Below are positions 7,346 to 16,543 of a stretch of 64,000 bases of DNA, piece by piece. The stretch covers positions 1 to 64,000 of the forward strand of contig NZ_AUCB01000017.1 of assembly GCF_000429545.1 (NCBI RefSeq), given 5' to 3'. How positions within the stretch are numbered: position 1 is the first letter of the stretch; every line of letters starts with the position of its first letter. Source of the DNA: Arenibacter certesii DSM 19833. GTDB lineage: Bacteria > Bacteroidota > Bacteroidia > Flavobacteriales > Flavobacteriaceae. The translations under genes and the position numbers were made by a program. The notes under the pieces are model-generated. The model did no database searches, had not been told where the DNA came from, and saw nothing but the letters and a program-made list of their open reading frames with translations.

Positions 7346-9901
7346 TTGAAGCTTCGCAACAATCTAATTTTATTATCTGTTATTGGTGGATTGGCATTTA
7401 ATGCCTGCTCTACCAAGAAAGATGCTATGCTCAATAGAAGTTGGCATGCCCTAAACACCAAATACAATAGTTTGTACAATGGCAATATTGCCTTTGAAGA
7501 AGGCCGCGAAGGGCTAAATACTGAATACCAGGACAATTATTGGGAGATATTGCCAGTAGAACGATTGGAGGTTACCGAAGACCTGAAATTGGATTCGGAA
7601 GATAATAATCCCAAGTTTCTTCTCGCTGAGGAAAAAGCGGCAAAAGCCATACAAAAACACAGTATGGATATTAAAAATAGGGAACGCAATCCGCAAACCG
7701 ATGAGGCTTTCCTGCTCTTGGGAAAAGCTAGGTATTTTGACCAAAGGTATATGCCCGCCCTAGAATCCTTTAATTATATCCTCAATAAATACACACAGAG
7801 CGACAAACTTAATGAGGCTACCATTTGGCGAGAGAAAGTTAATATACGCTTACAGAATGAAGAGCTTGCAATTAAAAATTTAAAACGACTGCTAAAACAG
7901 GAACAGTTAAAAGATCAAGAATATGCAGATACCCACGCTATGATGGCGCAAGCATATATTAATTTAAATGTCCCAGACACCGCTATACAGCAACTAAAGA
8001 TAGCAACAGCATACACCAAGAAGAACCCCGAAAAAGGTCGATATTTATATATTATTGGTCAATTATTCAATCAAATAGGACATAAAGACAGTGCCAACTA
8101 TGCCTTTGACAAAGTCATAGCCCTTAATAGGAAATCTCCTAGGGTATATATGATTAACGCCCATATCCAAAAAATACAGAATACCGAACTTACCGATGAG
8201 AATACGGATGCACTATACCAGTATCTGGTAAGCTTAGAAGAAGATAGAGAAAACAGACCTTTTTTAAATAAAATCTACAGGGAATTGGCAGAATTCCATT
8301 ATGCAGAAGAATCCGATAGCCTCGCATTGGCATATTACAATAAATCGCTAAGGGCAACAAACAATATGCCTCAACTAAATGCGCTGAACTATGAGGATTT
8401 GGCCATCTATAATTTTGACCAGAACAACTATCGTACTTCTGGAGCTTATTATGACAGCGTACTGCAGAATTTACATGAAAATTCAAAAAAATACAGAGCG
8501 GTTAAAAAGAAACTGGACAATCTAGAAGATGTCATAAAATATGAGGAAGTTGTACAATATATGGATAGTGTTATTGGATTATACGAGCTTCCGATAACGG
8601 AGAGACAGGCCTATTTTGAGACGCATATAACCAAACTAAAGACTGCGGCAGCTAAAAAACAAAATAACGAATCGCGAGCTACCAATGAAGGCTTTGCAAC
8701 CTTTATGAAAACTAAAGGCAATAATGAAAATAAGGGTAAGTTCTATTTCTATAATATAACCACTCTTAGCTACGGCAAGAACGATTTTAAATCCAAATGG
8801 GGAACAAGAACCCTAGAAGATGATTGGCGTTGGTCCAACAAAAATAGGGTGCAAAATATAGCTCAAACAGGCGGGGAGGATCCAAACAAGAAAGATAATA
8901 CGGTAGCCCTCGAAGACGATCAAAAATATAACGTGATGTTTTACATGGATCAGATCCCTACAGATGAAAATTTCATAGATAGCCTACGAACCGAACGCAA
9001 CTTTGCTAATTACCAATTAGGACTTATCTATAAAGAGAAATTTAAGGAAAACCTTTTAGCTTCAGGAAAACTAGAGAACGTCCTTCGGTCCAGTCCAGAA
9101 GAGCGACTCATTATTCCTTCCAAATACAATCTATACAAGATTTATGAGGAAGAAAATAGTCCGCTAGCGGAAGAAATGAGGTATAACATTATTATAAACC
9201 ATCCAGAATCGCGCTATGCGGAAATACTACGAAACCCACAGGCTGTTTTAGCCGCAGATTCAAATAGTCCGGATGCTATTTATGGACAATTGTATAAAAA
9301 ATATCAAAATCAAGAATTCCTAAGCGTTATTACAGGAACCGAAGAACAGATCAGCAAATTCATAGGTGATCCTATAATTCCAAAGTTGGAGATGCTCAAA
9401 GCCAATTCTATTGGCAGATTGCAAGGCTTTGTAGCACTTAAGGAGGCTTTGAACTATGTATCCCTCAATTATCCTAATTCACCGGAAGGCAAAAAGGCTC
9501 AAAGCATGGTTGCCAATCAATTACCACAACTAGAAAATAGAGAATTCTCTACTGAAACAGAAAGCAGTGGCACTGGAAATTGGAAAGTTGTTTTTCCCCT
9601 CAAAACTCGTGATACCAAAAAAGCACTTCGATTAAAAGAACTATTGGAAAATTCTATTCAGGAATTAAAGTATAAAAATAAAGTCTCTTTGGATGTCTAT
9701 AATCTAGAGGAGATATTCGTGGTGGTACATGGTTTTAGAGCTAAGGATTTTGCCCTTGGATATACGGAACTGATTCAAAAAAATAAGGACTACATGATTC
9801 TGGATGAGAATTTCGTAATTTCATCTACCAATTACAAGATTATCCAAGTTCATAAAAATGTAGAAGAATATAAAAGCACATCAATAATTACAAAACTATA
9901 A
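7346..9901 (+). CDS. porW: Type IX secretion / gliding lipoprotein PorW (SprE), TTG start
   Basis: An 851-residue tetratricopeptide lipoprotein. PorW/SprE is needed for type IX secretion and gliding and links the PorKN ring to the trans-envelope machinery. The signal peptide ends in a lipobox with Cys21 (FNAC), giving outer- or inner-membrane anchoring. TPR-like repeats occupy about residues 90-420 and 600-760, and the C-terminus has a conserved SPOR-like region ending at residue 851. The start is TTG at 7346: the codon two upstream is TGA and the first ATG (codon 28) lies after the lipobox, so only TTG preserves the signal peptide. It is followed four bases later by bactofilin and then by the atp genes, an order seen widely in Flavobacteriia. 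Confidence 0.88.
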   Translation: MKLRNNLILLSVIGGLAFNACSTKKDAMLNRSWHALNTKYNSLYNGNIAFEEGREGLNTEYQDNYWEILPVERLEVTEDLKLDSEDNNPKFLLAEEKAAKAIQKHSMDIKNRERNPQTDEAFLLLGKARYFDQRYMPALESFNYILNKYTQSDKLNEATIWREKVNIRLQNEELAIKNLKRLLKQEQLKDQEYADTHAMMAQAYINLNVPDTAIQQLKIATAYTKKNPEKGRYLYIIGQLFNQIGHKDSANYAFDKVIALNRKSPRVYMINAHIQKIQNTELTDENTDALYQYLVSLEEDRENRPFLNKIYRELAEFHYAEESDSLALAYYNKSLRATNNMPQLNALNYEDLAIYNFDQNNYRTSGAYYDSVLQNLHENSKKYRAVKKKLDNLEDVIKYEEVVQYMDSVIGLYELPITERQAYFETHITKLKTAAAKKQNNESRATNEGFATFMKTKGNNENKGKFYFYNITTLSYGKNDFKSKWGTRTLEDDWRWSNKNRVQNIAQTGGEDPNKKDNTVALEDDQKYNVMFYMDQIPTDENFIDSLRTERNFANYQLGLIYKEKFKENLLASGKLENVLRSSPEERLIIPSKYNLYKIYEEENSPLAEEMRYNIIINHPESRYAEILRNPQAVLAADSNSPDAIYGQLYKKYQNQEFLSVITGTEEQISKFIGDPIIPKLEMLKANSIGRLQGFVALKEALNYVSLNYPNSPEGKKAQSMVANQLPQLENREFSTETESSGTGNWKVVFPLKTRDTKKALRLKELLENSIQELKYKNKVSLDVYNLEEIFVVVHGFRAKDFALGYTELIQKNKDYMILDENFVISSTNYKIIQVHKNVEEYKSTSIITKL

Positions 9902-9904
9902 AAT

Positions 9905-10333
9905 ATGTTTTCAGACAACAAAAAAGTTCGTACTACAAATGAACCAACCGGACAACCAAACAGAATAGGCAAGTCTACCAAAATTAAAGGAGATATAGTT
10001 TCCGATGCAGATTTTAGGATAGATGGCGAACTAGAAGGCAATGTAACTACCTCTGGGAAAGTGGTTATTGGCGCAGGAGGAAATATTAAGGGAAAAGTGG
10101 AGTGCGCACAAGCCGATATAGAAGGAAGTTTTAATGGTGAATTGATCGTTACCGATCTATTATCGCTAAAATCATCTGCGATTATAGACGGCACGGTAAG
10201 CGTTGCTAAGCTAGCTGTAGAACCAGGAGCTACTTTTAATGCCTCTTGCACCATGAGGGGAAAAGGCACTAAGGGAAGTGCTTCAAACACACAAAATACC
10301 GCAACCGTTAATGGATCCTCAAAAACCGCCTAA
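9905..10333 (+). CDS. Bactofilin (polymer-forming cytoskeletal protein)
   Basis: A 142-residue protein with the bactofilin core at about residues 20-115. It begins with IGKSTKIKGDI and continues with regularly spaced glycine/hydrophobic rungs (DGELEGNV, VVIGAGGNIKGKV, DGTVSVAKLAV) that form a right-handed beta-helix, flanked by short disordered ends. Bactofilins polymerise without nucleotide and scaffold envelope enzymes at specific cell sites. It starts three bases after porW. Its last 23 bases overlap the start of the atpZ-like gene, implying translational coupling. The partner in this organism is unknown. PBP1A and the EnvC-like activator are encoded elsewhere in the window and are only possible clients. 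Confidence 0.9.
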   Translation: MFSDNKKVRTTNEPTGQPNRIGKSTKIKGDIVSDADFRIDGELEGNVTTSGKVVIGAGGNIKGKVECAQADIEGSFNGELIVTDLLSLKSSAIIDGTVSVAKLAVEPGATFNASCTMRGKGTKGSASNTQNTATVNGSSKTA

Positions 10334-10541
10334 AAAAAACAATGGCCTAAGAAATGCAGCCATACTATCCGGAGTTGCCATACAAATGGGAATAATCATT
10401 TTCTTGGCAGCTAAGGGTGGAAAATGGCTAGACGCTTATTTTGAAATGGAATCCAAAACCTTTACGATCATAGTTACCCTCCTTGGGGTAGCTATTTCTA
10501 TTTATCTTGTTTTACAACAATTGAAACGCATAAATAATTAA
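10311..10541 (+). CDS. atpZ: AtpZ/AtpI family membrane protein
   Basis: A small protein of 76 residues with two transmembrane helices (AAILSGVAIQMGIIIFLA and FTIIVTLLGVAISIYLVLQQL) and a lysine/proline-rich N-terminus. It matches AtpZ/AtpI proteins encoded ahead of F-type ATPase operons, which help c-ring assembly or cation supply. The ATG at 10311 is preferred over 10278 because it gives the usual short tail MDPQKPPKK. It overlaps bactofilin by 23 bases and shares one base with the next start (TAATG at 10538-10542 region). Confidence 0.82.
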   Translation: MDPQKPPKKNNGLRNAAILSGVAIQMGIIIFLAAKGGKWLDAYFEMESKTFTIIVTLLGVAISIYLVLQQLKRINN

Positions 10542-10933
10542 TGTTTAAAAAAAATCTTCTCTACAGTTTTTATTTCTCCATTGCGCTATTAGGCCTATTC
10601 GTATTTTGCCTACACCTATTAGTTTTATATTCAAAGGGACTCCCCCTATTTGATCACATGATTCTATTAGCCTATGCATCAAACCTAATCTTGGCCATTC
10701 TCATATTTTCTATTCTTTACCTTTTTAGAGAACCACTTAAACACCAATTAGGATTTTTATTCTTAGCAGGTAGTATGTTAAAGTTTGTTCTTTTCTTTAT
10801 ACTTTTCTATCCTGTTTATAACATGGATGGGAACATGGAATCCGTAGAATTCGCCACATTCTTTATCCCCTATTCAGTAGGATTGGTGGTAGAAACCATT
10901 TTTGCTGCTAAATTGTTAAATAATTTACCTTGA
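10541..10933 (+). CDS. Four-TM membrane protein in the AtpI position (DUF6168-like)
   Basis: A 130-residue protein with four hydrophobic helices at about residues 8-30, 40-63, 71-92 and 104-127, and little else. Its ATG overlaps the atpZ stop by one base, so the two are probably translated together. Its position, between AtpZ and AtpB, is that of AtpI in other phyla. I recall an uncharacterised Flavobacteriia family (DUF6168) at this place, but the name is a weak recollection. A role in F0 assembly is an inference from position only. Confidence 0.7.
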   Translation: MFKKNLLYSFYFSIALLGLFVFCLHLLVLYSKGLPLFDHMILLAYASNLILAILIFSILYLFREPLKHQLGFLFLAGSMLKFVLFFILFYPVYNMDGNMESVEFATFFIPYSVGLVVETIFAAKLLNNLP

Positions 10934-11010
10934 TTTTACGATAGTTAGGGCTTTTGCGATCCTCTTAAAAATAAACCGTTCAATGCTTTTTTCTTTTTTA
11001 AATAAAAGCG

Positions 11011-11018
11011 TACATTTG
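11011..11018 (+). promoter_or_regulatory. Bacteroidota -7 element (TACATTTG) for atpB
   Basis: TACATTTG is an exact TAnnTTTG match, placed 33 bases before the atpB ATG at 11052. A T-rich tract, not a clear TTG, occupies the -33 position. It suggests that the atp structural genes have their own promoter, separate from porW-bactofilin-atpZ. Confidence 0.55.
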
Positions 11019-11051
11019 CACGGATTTTTCGAGACCGATATTTAAAGCGAT

Positions 11052-12128
11052 ATGCAAAAACCATTTTACGTTAAGATTCTTTTAGTTGCCACACTCCTTC
11101 TGGGATTCAATGCTTTTGCACAAGATAAGGACAATCAGTCCGTAGATGAGAAAGGTAGCGTAAAAGCAGAAATAAAAGAATTTATAGCCCATCATTTACT
11201 TGATTCGCATCATTTCACCCTTTTCACCATTGATGAGGAGAATAATGAGCACTTTGGCTTTCCTCTGCCTGTAATTTTATGGGACAATGGCCTAAAGGTA
11301 TTTTCATCCTCCAAATTAGATCATGGTCAAGCTGTTGCCGAAGTAGATGGCGAACATTATGCCCTGTACCACGGAAAGATAGTAAAAACAGACGCTCAAG
11401 GAACCATTAATTATGATGCAGAAGGCCATGCAACCAACGTAAAGCCTTTAGATTTTTCCATCACAAAGAATGTAGTGTTCATTATTTTGGTATCCCTACT
11501 ATTGATCTTTATGTTTAGCAGAATGGCCAAAACTTATAAAGGTAATAACATCCCTAAAGGGATAGGACGAGCTCTAGAGCCTATTATTTTATATATCAGA
11601 GATGACATTGCTATTCCTAATATTGGAGAAAAGCATTATAGAAAATATATGGGATATTTGTTAACGGTATTTTTCTTTATTTGGATTATCAACCTATTAG
11701 GTTTATCCCCATTGGGCGTAAATGTTACCAACAATATTGCCGTAACTTTTTGTTTGGCGATATTCACCTTTTTCATTACTGCTTTCACAGCAAATAAAAA
11801 TTACTGGAAACATATTTTTTGGATGCCAGGCGTACCTGTTTTCATGAAAGTAGTATTGGCTCCAATAGAATTATTGGGAACCTTGATTAAGCCTTTCTCA
11901 TTAATGATCCGATTATACGCGAACATTACAGCGGGGCATTTAATTTTGATGAGTATCCTAGGAATGATGTTTATCTTCAAAAGCTGGATGGGAAGTTCCA
12001 TGTCGTTTGTATTGGCTAGCGCACTTTCTTTCCTAGAATTGTTGGTAGCTGCCCTACAAGCATATATTTTCACCATGCTTTCTGCCCTTTATTTTGGAAT
12101 GGCCGTTGAGGAACCTGAGGATCACTAA
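11052..12128 (+). CDS. atpB: F0F1 ATP synthase subunit a, with signal peptide and N-terminal extension
   Basis: The 358-residue proton-channel subunit of F0. The first 23 residues form a cleavable signal peptide (ending NAFAQ), followed by a polar domain of about 100 residues containing HHLLDSHHF. This extension is characteristic of Bacteroidota AtpB and absent from E. coli. Five or six transmembrane helices follow from about residue 137. The essential channel arginine is about Arg287 in the helix SLMIRLYANITAGH, and the conserved ELLVAALQAYIF helix is near the C-terminus. It is the first gene of atpBEFHAG. atpD and atpC are not in this cluster, as is usual in the phylum. Confidence 0.96.
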   Translation: MQKPFYVKILLVATLLLGFNAFAQDKDNQSVDEKGSVKAEIKEFIAHHLLDSHHFTLFTIDEENNEHFGFPLPVILWDNGLKVFSSSKLDHGQAVAEVDGEHYALYHGKIVKTDAQGTINYDAEGHATNVKPLDFSITKNVVFIILVSLLLIFMFSRMAKTYKGNNIPKGIGRALEPIILYIRDDIAIPNIGEKHYRKYMGYLLTVFFFIWIINLLGLSPLGVNVTNNIAVTFCLAIFTFFITAFTANKNYWKHIFWMPGVPVFMKVVLAPIELLGTLIKPFSLMIRLYANITAGHLILMSILGMMFIFKSWMGSSMSFVLASALSFLELLVAALQAYIFTMLSALYFGMAVEEPEDH

Positions 12129-12161
12129 AAGTAGAATGTTTAATAATTAATTATATATATT

Positions 12162-12353
12162 ATGGAAATTCCAACAATTGTAGGAGCTGGTTTAATAGTT
12201 GTCGGTGCCGCTTTCGGTATCGGTAAAATTGGTAGTTCTGCTATGGATGCCATCGCACGTCAGCCAGAGGCTTCCGGTAAGATTCAAACAGCAATGTTGA
12301 TTGCTGCAGCTCTTATTGAGGGTATCGGTTTTGCTGCGTTATTTGCATCTTAA
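12162..12353 (+). CDS. atpE: F0F1 ATP synthase subunit c
   Basis: A 63-residue hairpin of two transmembrane helices forming the rotor ring. The polar loop is RQPEASGKI at about residues 33-41. The ion-carrying carboxylate is Glu53 in the second helix (LIEGIGFAALF). The first helix is glycine/alanine rich (VGAGLIVVGAAFGIG). No additional polar sodium ligands are obvious, so proton use is more likely. It starts 33 bases after atpB. A strong hairpin stands between it and atpF. Confidence 0.96.
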   Translation: MEIPTIVGAGLIVVGAAFGIGKIGSSAMDAIARQPEASGKIQTAMLIAAALIEGIGFAALFAS

Positions 12354-12360
12354 TCAAACA

Positions 12361-12400
12361 AAGAAACAGCTATAACGGTTGGTTATAGCTGTTCTTTTTA
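12361..12400 (+). terminator. Terminator-like hairpin between atpE and atpF
   Basis: An 11-bp perfect stem (ACAGCTATAAC at 12366-12376 with GTTATAGCTGT at 12382-12392) and a five-base loop are followed by TTCTTTTTA. The stem can extend with a bulge into the flanking AAGA/TCTT. It lies eight bases after the atpE stop, inside the operon. It may be a partial terminator or an mRNA-stabilising end for atpBE, favouring the multi-copy c subunit. Confidence 0.6.
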
Positions 12401-12439
12401 CCATTTAATTATTAAACGTATATATCATAATATTAAAAC

Positions 12440-12940
12440 ATGGAGAAATTAATAGAACAGTTTTCATTTGGATTGTTTTTCTGGCAATTGTTATTGCTGA
12501 TTATACTGTTACTTGTATTGCGTAAAGTTGCATGGAAACCCATCCTTAATGCAATTGAAGAAAGAGAATCTGGCATAAAAGATGCTTTAGAAGCAGCAGA
12601 AAATGCCAAAAAGGAAATGCAAAATGTTACTGCAGATAGCGAACGTCTTTTGCAAGAGGCCCGTATTGAGCGCGAAAGCATGATTAAAGAGGCTCGCGAG
12701 ATGAAGGAGAAGATTGTTGCTGACGCCAAAGAATTAGCTCAGGTAGAGGCCGACAATATGATAAATCAAGCTAAAACCGCTATTGAAGGCGAAAAGAAGG
12801 CAGCAGTAGCCGATATAAAAAACCAAGTAGCTACCCTTTCCCTGGAAATTGCCGAGAAGGTAATTAAAGAGCAGTTTTCCGATACAGGAAAGCAACTGAA
12901 GTTGGTAGAAGAAATGGTAAGTGATATTAAGCTTAACTAA
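12440..12940 (+). CDS. atpF: F0F1 ATP synthase subunit b
   Basis: The 166-residue peripheral-stalk subunit. One N-terminal membrane helix (FGLFFWQLLLLIILLLVLRKV, about residues 10-30) is followed by a long, highly charged coiled coil to the end, with alanine-rich heptads typical of subunit b. It forms the stator dimer and holds delta and alpha still against rotation. It begins 86 bases after atpE, across the hairpin, and stops nine bases before atpH. Confidence 0.95.
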   Translation: MEKLIEQFSFGLFFWQLLLLIILLLVLRKVAWKPILNAIEERESGIKDALEAAENAKKEMQNVTADSERLLQEARIERESMIKEAREMKEKIVADAKELAQVEADNMINQAKTAIEGEKKAAVADIKNQVATLSLEIAEKVIKEQFSDTGKQLKLVEEMVSDIKLN

Positions 12941-12949
12941 GGTTAAAAA

Positions 12950-13489
12950 ATGAACGAATCTAGAGCAGCGGTACGTTACGCAAAGGCAGTTTTGGGCATG
13001 GCGGTAGAAAATAAAGCTACCGAAGAAGTGGAAACAGACATGCGAAAAATAATGGCCACAATTTTGGGAAGTCCAGAACTTCGCGAAATGTTGGGAAGTC
13101 CACTGCTAAAAGGGGAATCTAAAAAAGATGCCTTGTCCGCAATTTTTAAAGGTAGTCATCCGGTAACAGAAGGCTTGCTAACAATATTGGTAGAGAACAA
13201 GCGAATCTCCATGTTGAATAATGTGGCAGAGAAGTTTATTATCCTAAATGAAGCCAGAAAAGGACAGGAGGTTGCCACGGTAACCACCGCAGTTCCTTTA
13301 ACAGCAGAATTGGAGAAAAAAATTCAGGATAAGATAGTTCAACTTACCGGAAATAAGTCCAACTTGGAGAACAAAGTGGATGCGAGTATTATTGGAGGCT
13401 TTATTTTAAGGGTTGGAGATACGCAGTACGATGCAAGTATCGCCCATAAATTAGAGAATCTAAGAAGAGAATTTACAAATAGTTTATAA
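12950..13489 (+). CDS. atpH: F0F1 ATP synthase subunit delta
   Basis: A 179-residue stator subunit linking b to the top of the alpha-beta hexamer. The N-terminal helical bundle begins ESRAAVRYAKAVLGMA. The C-terminal domain carries the diagnostic VDASIIGGFILRVGD motif at about residues 142-156. Length and motif match OSCP/delta. It starts nine bases after atpF and ends 58 bases before atpA. Confidence 0.95.
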   Translation: MNESRAAVRYAKAVLGMAVENKATEEVETDMRKIMATILGSPELREMLGSPLLKGESKKDALSAIFKGSHPVTEGLLTILVENKRISMLNNVAEKFIILNEARKGQEVATVTTAVPLTAELEKKIQDKIVQLTGNKSNLENKVDASIIGGFILRVGDTQYDASIAHKLENLRREFTNSL

Positions 13490-13547
13490 ATAATTACTTT
13501 GGGCGAAGTTGATTATCAATTTAGTCCTAATCTTATATCTATAACAA

Positions 13548-15128
13548 ATGGCAGGAGTTAAAGCCGCTGAAGTATCAGCAATATTAAGGAAACAATTATC
13601 GGGATTTGAAGCATCAGCTTCTTTAGACGAAGTAGGTACCGTATTACAGGTTGGTGATGGGATTGCCAGAGTATACGGACTATCCAACGCTCAATATGGG
13701 GAATTGGTAGAGTTTGAAGGCGGACTTCAAGGTATCGTTCTTAACTTAGAAGAAGATAATGTTGGTGTGGTATTGTTGAGCCCTTCTAGAAATGTTAAAG
13801 AAGGTTCTGTTGTAAAACGTACTCAGACCATCGCTTCTATTAAAGTTGGAGAAGGAATTGTAGGACGTGTTGTAGATACCTTGGGTAATCCAATAGACGG
13901 TAAAGGCCCCATTACGGGAGACCTTTATGAATTGCCATTAGAGCGTAAAGCTCCTGGGGTAATTTTCCGTGAGCCGGTAACCGAGCCATTGCAAACTGGA
14001 ATTAAAGCTATAGACGCCATGATTCCTGTAGGTAGAGGACAAAGGGAATTGGTTATTGGTGACCGTCAAACTGGAAAGACTACAGTTTGTGTAGATACCA
14101 TTCTAAATCAAAAAGAATTTTACGATGCAGGTAAGCCTGTTTACTGTATATATGTTGCCATAGGCCAAAAGGCGTCTACGGTAGCGCTTATTGCTAAAAC
14201 CTTGGAAGAAAATGGCGCTTTGGCCTATACTACCATTGTAGCGGCAAATGCTTCTGACCCTGCATCCATGCAGGTGTATGCTCCTTTCGCAGGTGCTGCA
14301 ATTGGAGAATTCTTTAGGGATACTGGTAGACCCGCTTTAATCATTTATGATGATTTATCTAAACAAGCAGTTGCCTATCGTGAGATTTCCCTATTATTAA
14401 GACGTCCACCGGGACGTGAGGCATATCCTGGGGATGTATTCTACCTTCACTCTAGATTGTTAGAGCGTTCTGCAAAAGTTATCGCGGATGATGCTATTGC
14501 AAAAAACATGAACGATTTACCAGACGTATTAAAACCAATGGTAAAAGGAGGTGGTTCTTTAACAGCCCTACCAATAATTGAAACACAAGCAGGTGACGTT
14601 TCTGCATATATTCCAACCAACGTAATTTCTATTACAGACGGTCAGATATTCTTAACTCAGGATTTATTTAACCAAGGGGTACGTCCTGCAATTAACGTGG
14701 GGATTTCCGTATCACGAGTTGGGGGTAACGCTCAGATAAAGTCCATGAAAAAGGTTGCTGGAACCCTTAAATTGGATCAAGCACAGTTCCGTGAACTAGA
14801 AGCTTTTGCCAAATTTGGTTCGGATTTAGATGCGGCTACTTTAAACGTAATTGAGAAAGGACGTAGAAACGTAGAAATCTTAAAACAGGCACAAAACGAT
14901 CCGTTTACCGTAGAAGATCAGGTTGCTATTATCTACGCAGGTTCTAAAAACCTGTTAAGAGATGTTCCTGTTACCAAGGTTAAAGAATTTGAAAAAGACT
15001 ATATCGAATTCCTAAACGCAAAACATCGCCCAGTATTAGATCAGTTGAAAGCAGGTAAATTAACCGATGAGGTGATAGATGTATTAACAAAGGTTGCTAA
15101 GGATTTATCGGCAAAATACAAAGGCTAG
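13548..15128 (+). CDS. atpA: F0F1 ATP synthase subunit alpha
   Basis: A 526-residue regulatory nucleotide-binding subunit of F1. Walker A is GDRQTGKT at residues 171-178. The conserved [42 protein letters not shown] region follows at about residues 265-310, with the arginine finger in SVSRVGG near residue 386. No frameshift or unusual insertion is seen. The catalytic beta subunit (atpD) is not within the window. Confidence 0.97.
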   Translation: MAGVKAAEVSAILRKQLSGFEASASLDEVGTVLQVGDGIARVYGLSNAQYGELVEFEGGLQGIVLNLEEDNVGVVLLSPSRNVKEGSVVKRTQTIASIKVGEGIVGRVVDTLGNPIDGKGPITGDLYELPLERKAPGVIFREPVTEPLQTGIKAIDAMIPVGRGQRELVIGDRQTGKTTVCVDTILNQKEFYDAGKPVYCIYVAIGQKASTVALIAKTLEENGALAYTTIVAANASDPASMQVYAPFAGAAIGEFFRDTGRPALIIYDDLSKQAVAYREISLLLRRPPGREAYPGDVFYLHSRLLERSAKVIADDAIAKNMNDLPDVLKPMVKGGGSLTALPIIETQAGDVSAYIPTNVISITDGQIFLTQDLFNQGVRPAINVGISVSRVGGNAQIKSMKKVAGTLKLDQAQFRELEAFAKFGSDLDAATLNVIEKGRRNVEILKQAQNDPFTVEDQVAIIYAGSKNLLRDVPVTKVKEFEKDYIEFLNAKHRPVLDQLKAGKLTDEVIDVLTKVAKDLSAKYKG

Positions 15129-15287
15129 TATTGCGGTTATAGGTATCCAATATAAAGTCTTATGAATAAAATGTGTAATGACAAATAGTGATACCAAATG
15201 GAAAGGCTGCTTATACCAGTAGTAACTGATAATGCAGGTTCCACTATGATTATTACAAATTAAACTCATTACTCAACACCAAAAAAG

Positions 15288-16148
15288 ATGGCCAATTTAA
15301 AAGAAATAAGAAATAGGATTACCTCGGTATCCTCTACTATGCAGATTACCAGTGCCATGAAAATGGTATCTGCTGCTAAGTTGAAGAAAGCCCAGGATGC
15401 TATTACCGCCATGCGCCCCTATTCTGACAAGTTATCGGAATTATTACAGGGTCTTAGCGCAAGTTTGGAAGGTGATTCGGGGAGTATCTATTCTGATAAT
15501 CGCGAAGTAAAGAAAGTGCTTATCGTTGCAATTACCTCTAATCGTGGTTTGTGCGGGGCCTTTAACTCCAATATCATTAAGCAAAGCACCCATTTAATCA
15601 ATACCATCTACGCACACAAAGAAGTAGATTTTATGGCCATTGGTAAAAAAGCTAATGACACATTGAGAAAAAGAAGTGAAGTTATTGCAGATCATAGTGA
15701 TCTTTTTGACAGCCTAACCTTTGAAAATGTGTCTGAAATTGCAGAAGAGTTGATGGAGCTTTTTGCCTCAGGAGCCTATGACAGGATTGATATTGTCTAC
15801 AACAAATTTAGAAATGCAGCCACCCAAATTATAACTACAGAACAGTTTTTACCAATTGTTCCTATTGAAGGGGATACCGATGGAATGGCCGACTATATCT
15901 ATGAGCCCACCAAGGCGGAAATTGTTGAGGAATTAATACCAAAATCCCTTAAAACGCAATTGTTTAAAGGAGTATTAGATTCCTTCGCCAGTGAGCACGG
16001 TGCGCGTATGACCGCAATGCACAAGGCCACGGACAACGCAACGGAACTAAGAGATCAATTAAAACTGACCTACAATAAAGCAAGACAAGCCGCAATTACC
16101 AGCGAAATTTTAGAAATTGTTGGGGGAGCGGAAGCATTAAATAATTAG
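15288..16148 (+). CDS. atpG: F0F1 ATP synthase subunit gamma
   Basis: The 286-residue central rotor shaft. N-terminal coiled coil ANLKEIRNRITSVSSTMQIT and C-terminal coiled coil ending TSEILEIVGGAEALNN are both intact. The Rossmann-like middle contains ITSNRGLCGAFN at about residues 83-94. It lies 159 bases after atpA, a gap wider than elsewhere in the operon and without a recognised gene. Its last seven codons are the first copy of a 53-bp tandem repeat that continues beyond the stop. Confidence 0.96.
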   Translation: MANLKEIRNRITSVSSTMQITSAMKMVSAAKLKKAQDAITAMRPYSDKLSELLQGLSASLEGDSGSIYSDNREVKKVLIVAITSNRGLCGAFNSNIIKQSTHLINTIYAHKEVDFMAIGKKANDTLRKRSEVIADHSDLFDSLTFENVSEIAEELMELFASGAYDRIDIVYNKFRNAATQIITTEQFLPIVPIEGDTDGMADYIYEPTKAEIVEELIPKSLKTQLFKGVLDSFASEHGARMTAMHKATDNATELRDQLKLTYNKARQAAITSEILEIVGGAEALNN

Positions 16149-16318
16149 GCAGAGCGGTAGCGAAGCCAAATTATAAAACTGCGGAAGCATTAAATAATTA
16201 GGCAGAGCGGTAGCGAAGCCAAATTATAAAACTGCGGAAGCATTAAATAATTAGGCAGAGCGGTAGCGAAGCCAAATTATAAAACTGCGGAAGCATTAAA
16301 TAATTAGGCAGAGCGGTA
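16128..16318 (+). repeat. 53-bp tandem repeat, about 3.6 copies, overlapping the end of atpG
   Basis: Identical units begin at 16128, 16181, 16234 and 16287. The fourth breaks off after 32 bases. Each unit opens with GCGGAAGCATTAAATAATTAG, which in the first copy encodes the final atpG residues and stop codon, and ends with CCAAATTATAAAACT. The units are identical wherever compared, so the expansion is recent or homogenised. It is not a CRISPR array, because there are no variable spacers. Confidence 0.97.
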
Positions 16319-16354
16319 ACAATTGAATTATCGAATTTAAAAGAATAAATATAG

Positions 16355-16382
16355 AGCCCTTCAGAAATGTGGGGCTTTTTTT
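16355..16382 (+). terminator. Rho-independent terminator of the atp operon
   Basis: AGCCC at 16355-16359 pairs with GGGCT at 16372-16376 and is followed by a run of T (TTTTTTTAT). It lies 37 bases after the tandem repeat and ends the atp operon. Confidence 0.7.
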
Positions 16383-16488
16383 ATGCATAATCTTCACATC
16401 ACTATTTATTAGACCCCCTTTGTATAACTACAATACACCCTACCTTATAATACCGTAAAATGTTAATCCGTTCCCAAACGTATTTAAC

Positions 16489-16496
16489 TAACTTTG
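16489..16496 (+). promoter_or_regulatory. Bacteroidota -7 element (TAACTTTG) for the flippase operon
   Basis: TAACTTTG is an exact TAnnTTTG match, 47 bases before the TTG start at 16544 and beyond the atp terminator. The -33 TTG is not evident. Confidence 0.5.
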
Positions 16497-16543
16497 CACT
16501 CAGTAATTAAATCTCTATTTTTAAAGTTAATTCATAGTTTTCT

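Noticed and set aside
9850-10290. 146-residue open frame opposite bactofilin
   Set aside because: Antisense shadow of a recognised gene.
16128-16318. CRISPR array
   Set aside because: The units are contiguous and identical without variable spacers, and no cas genes are near.
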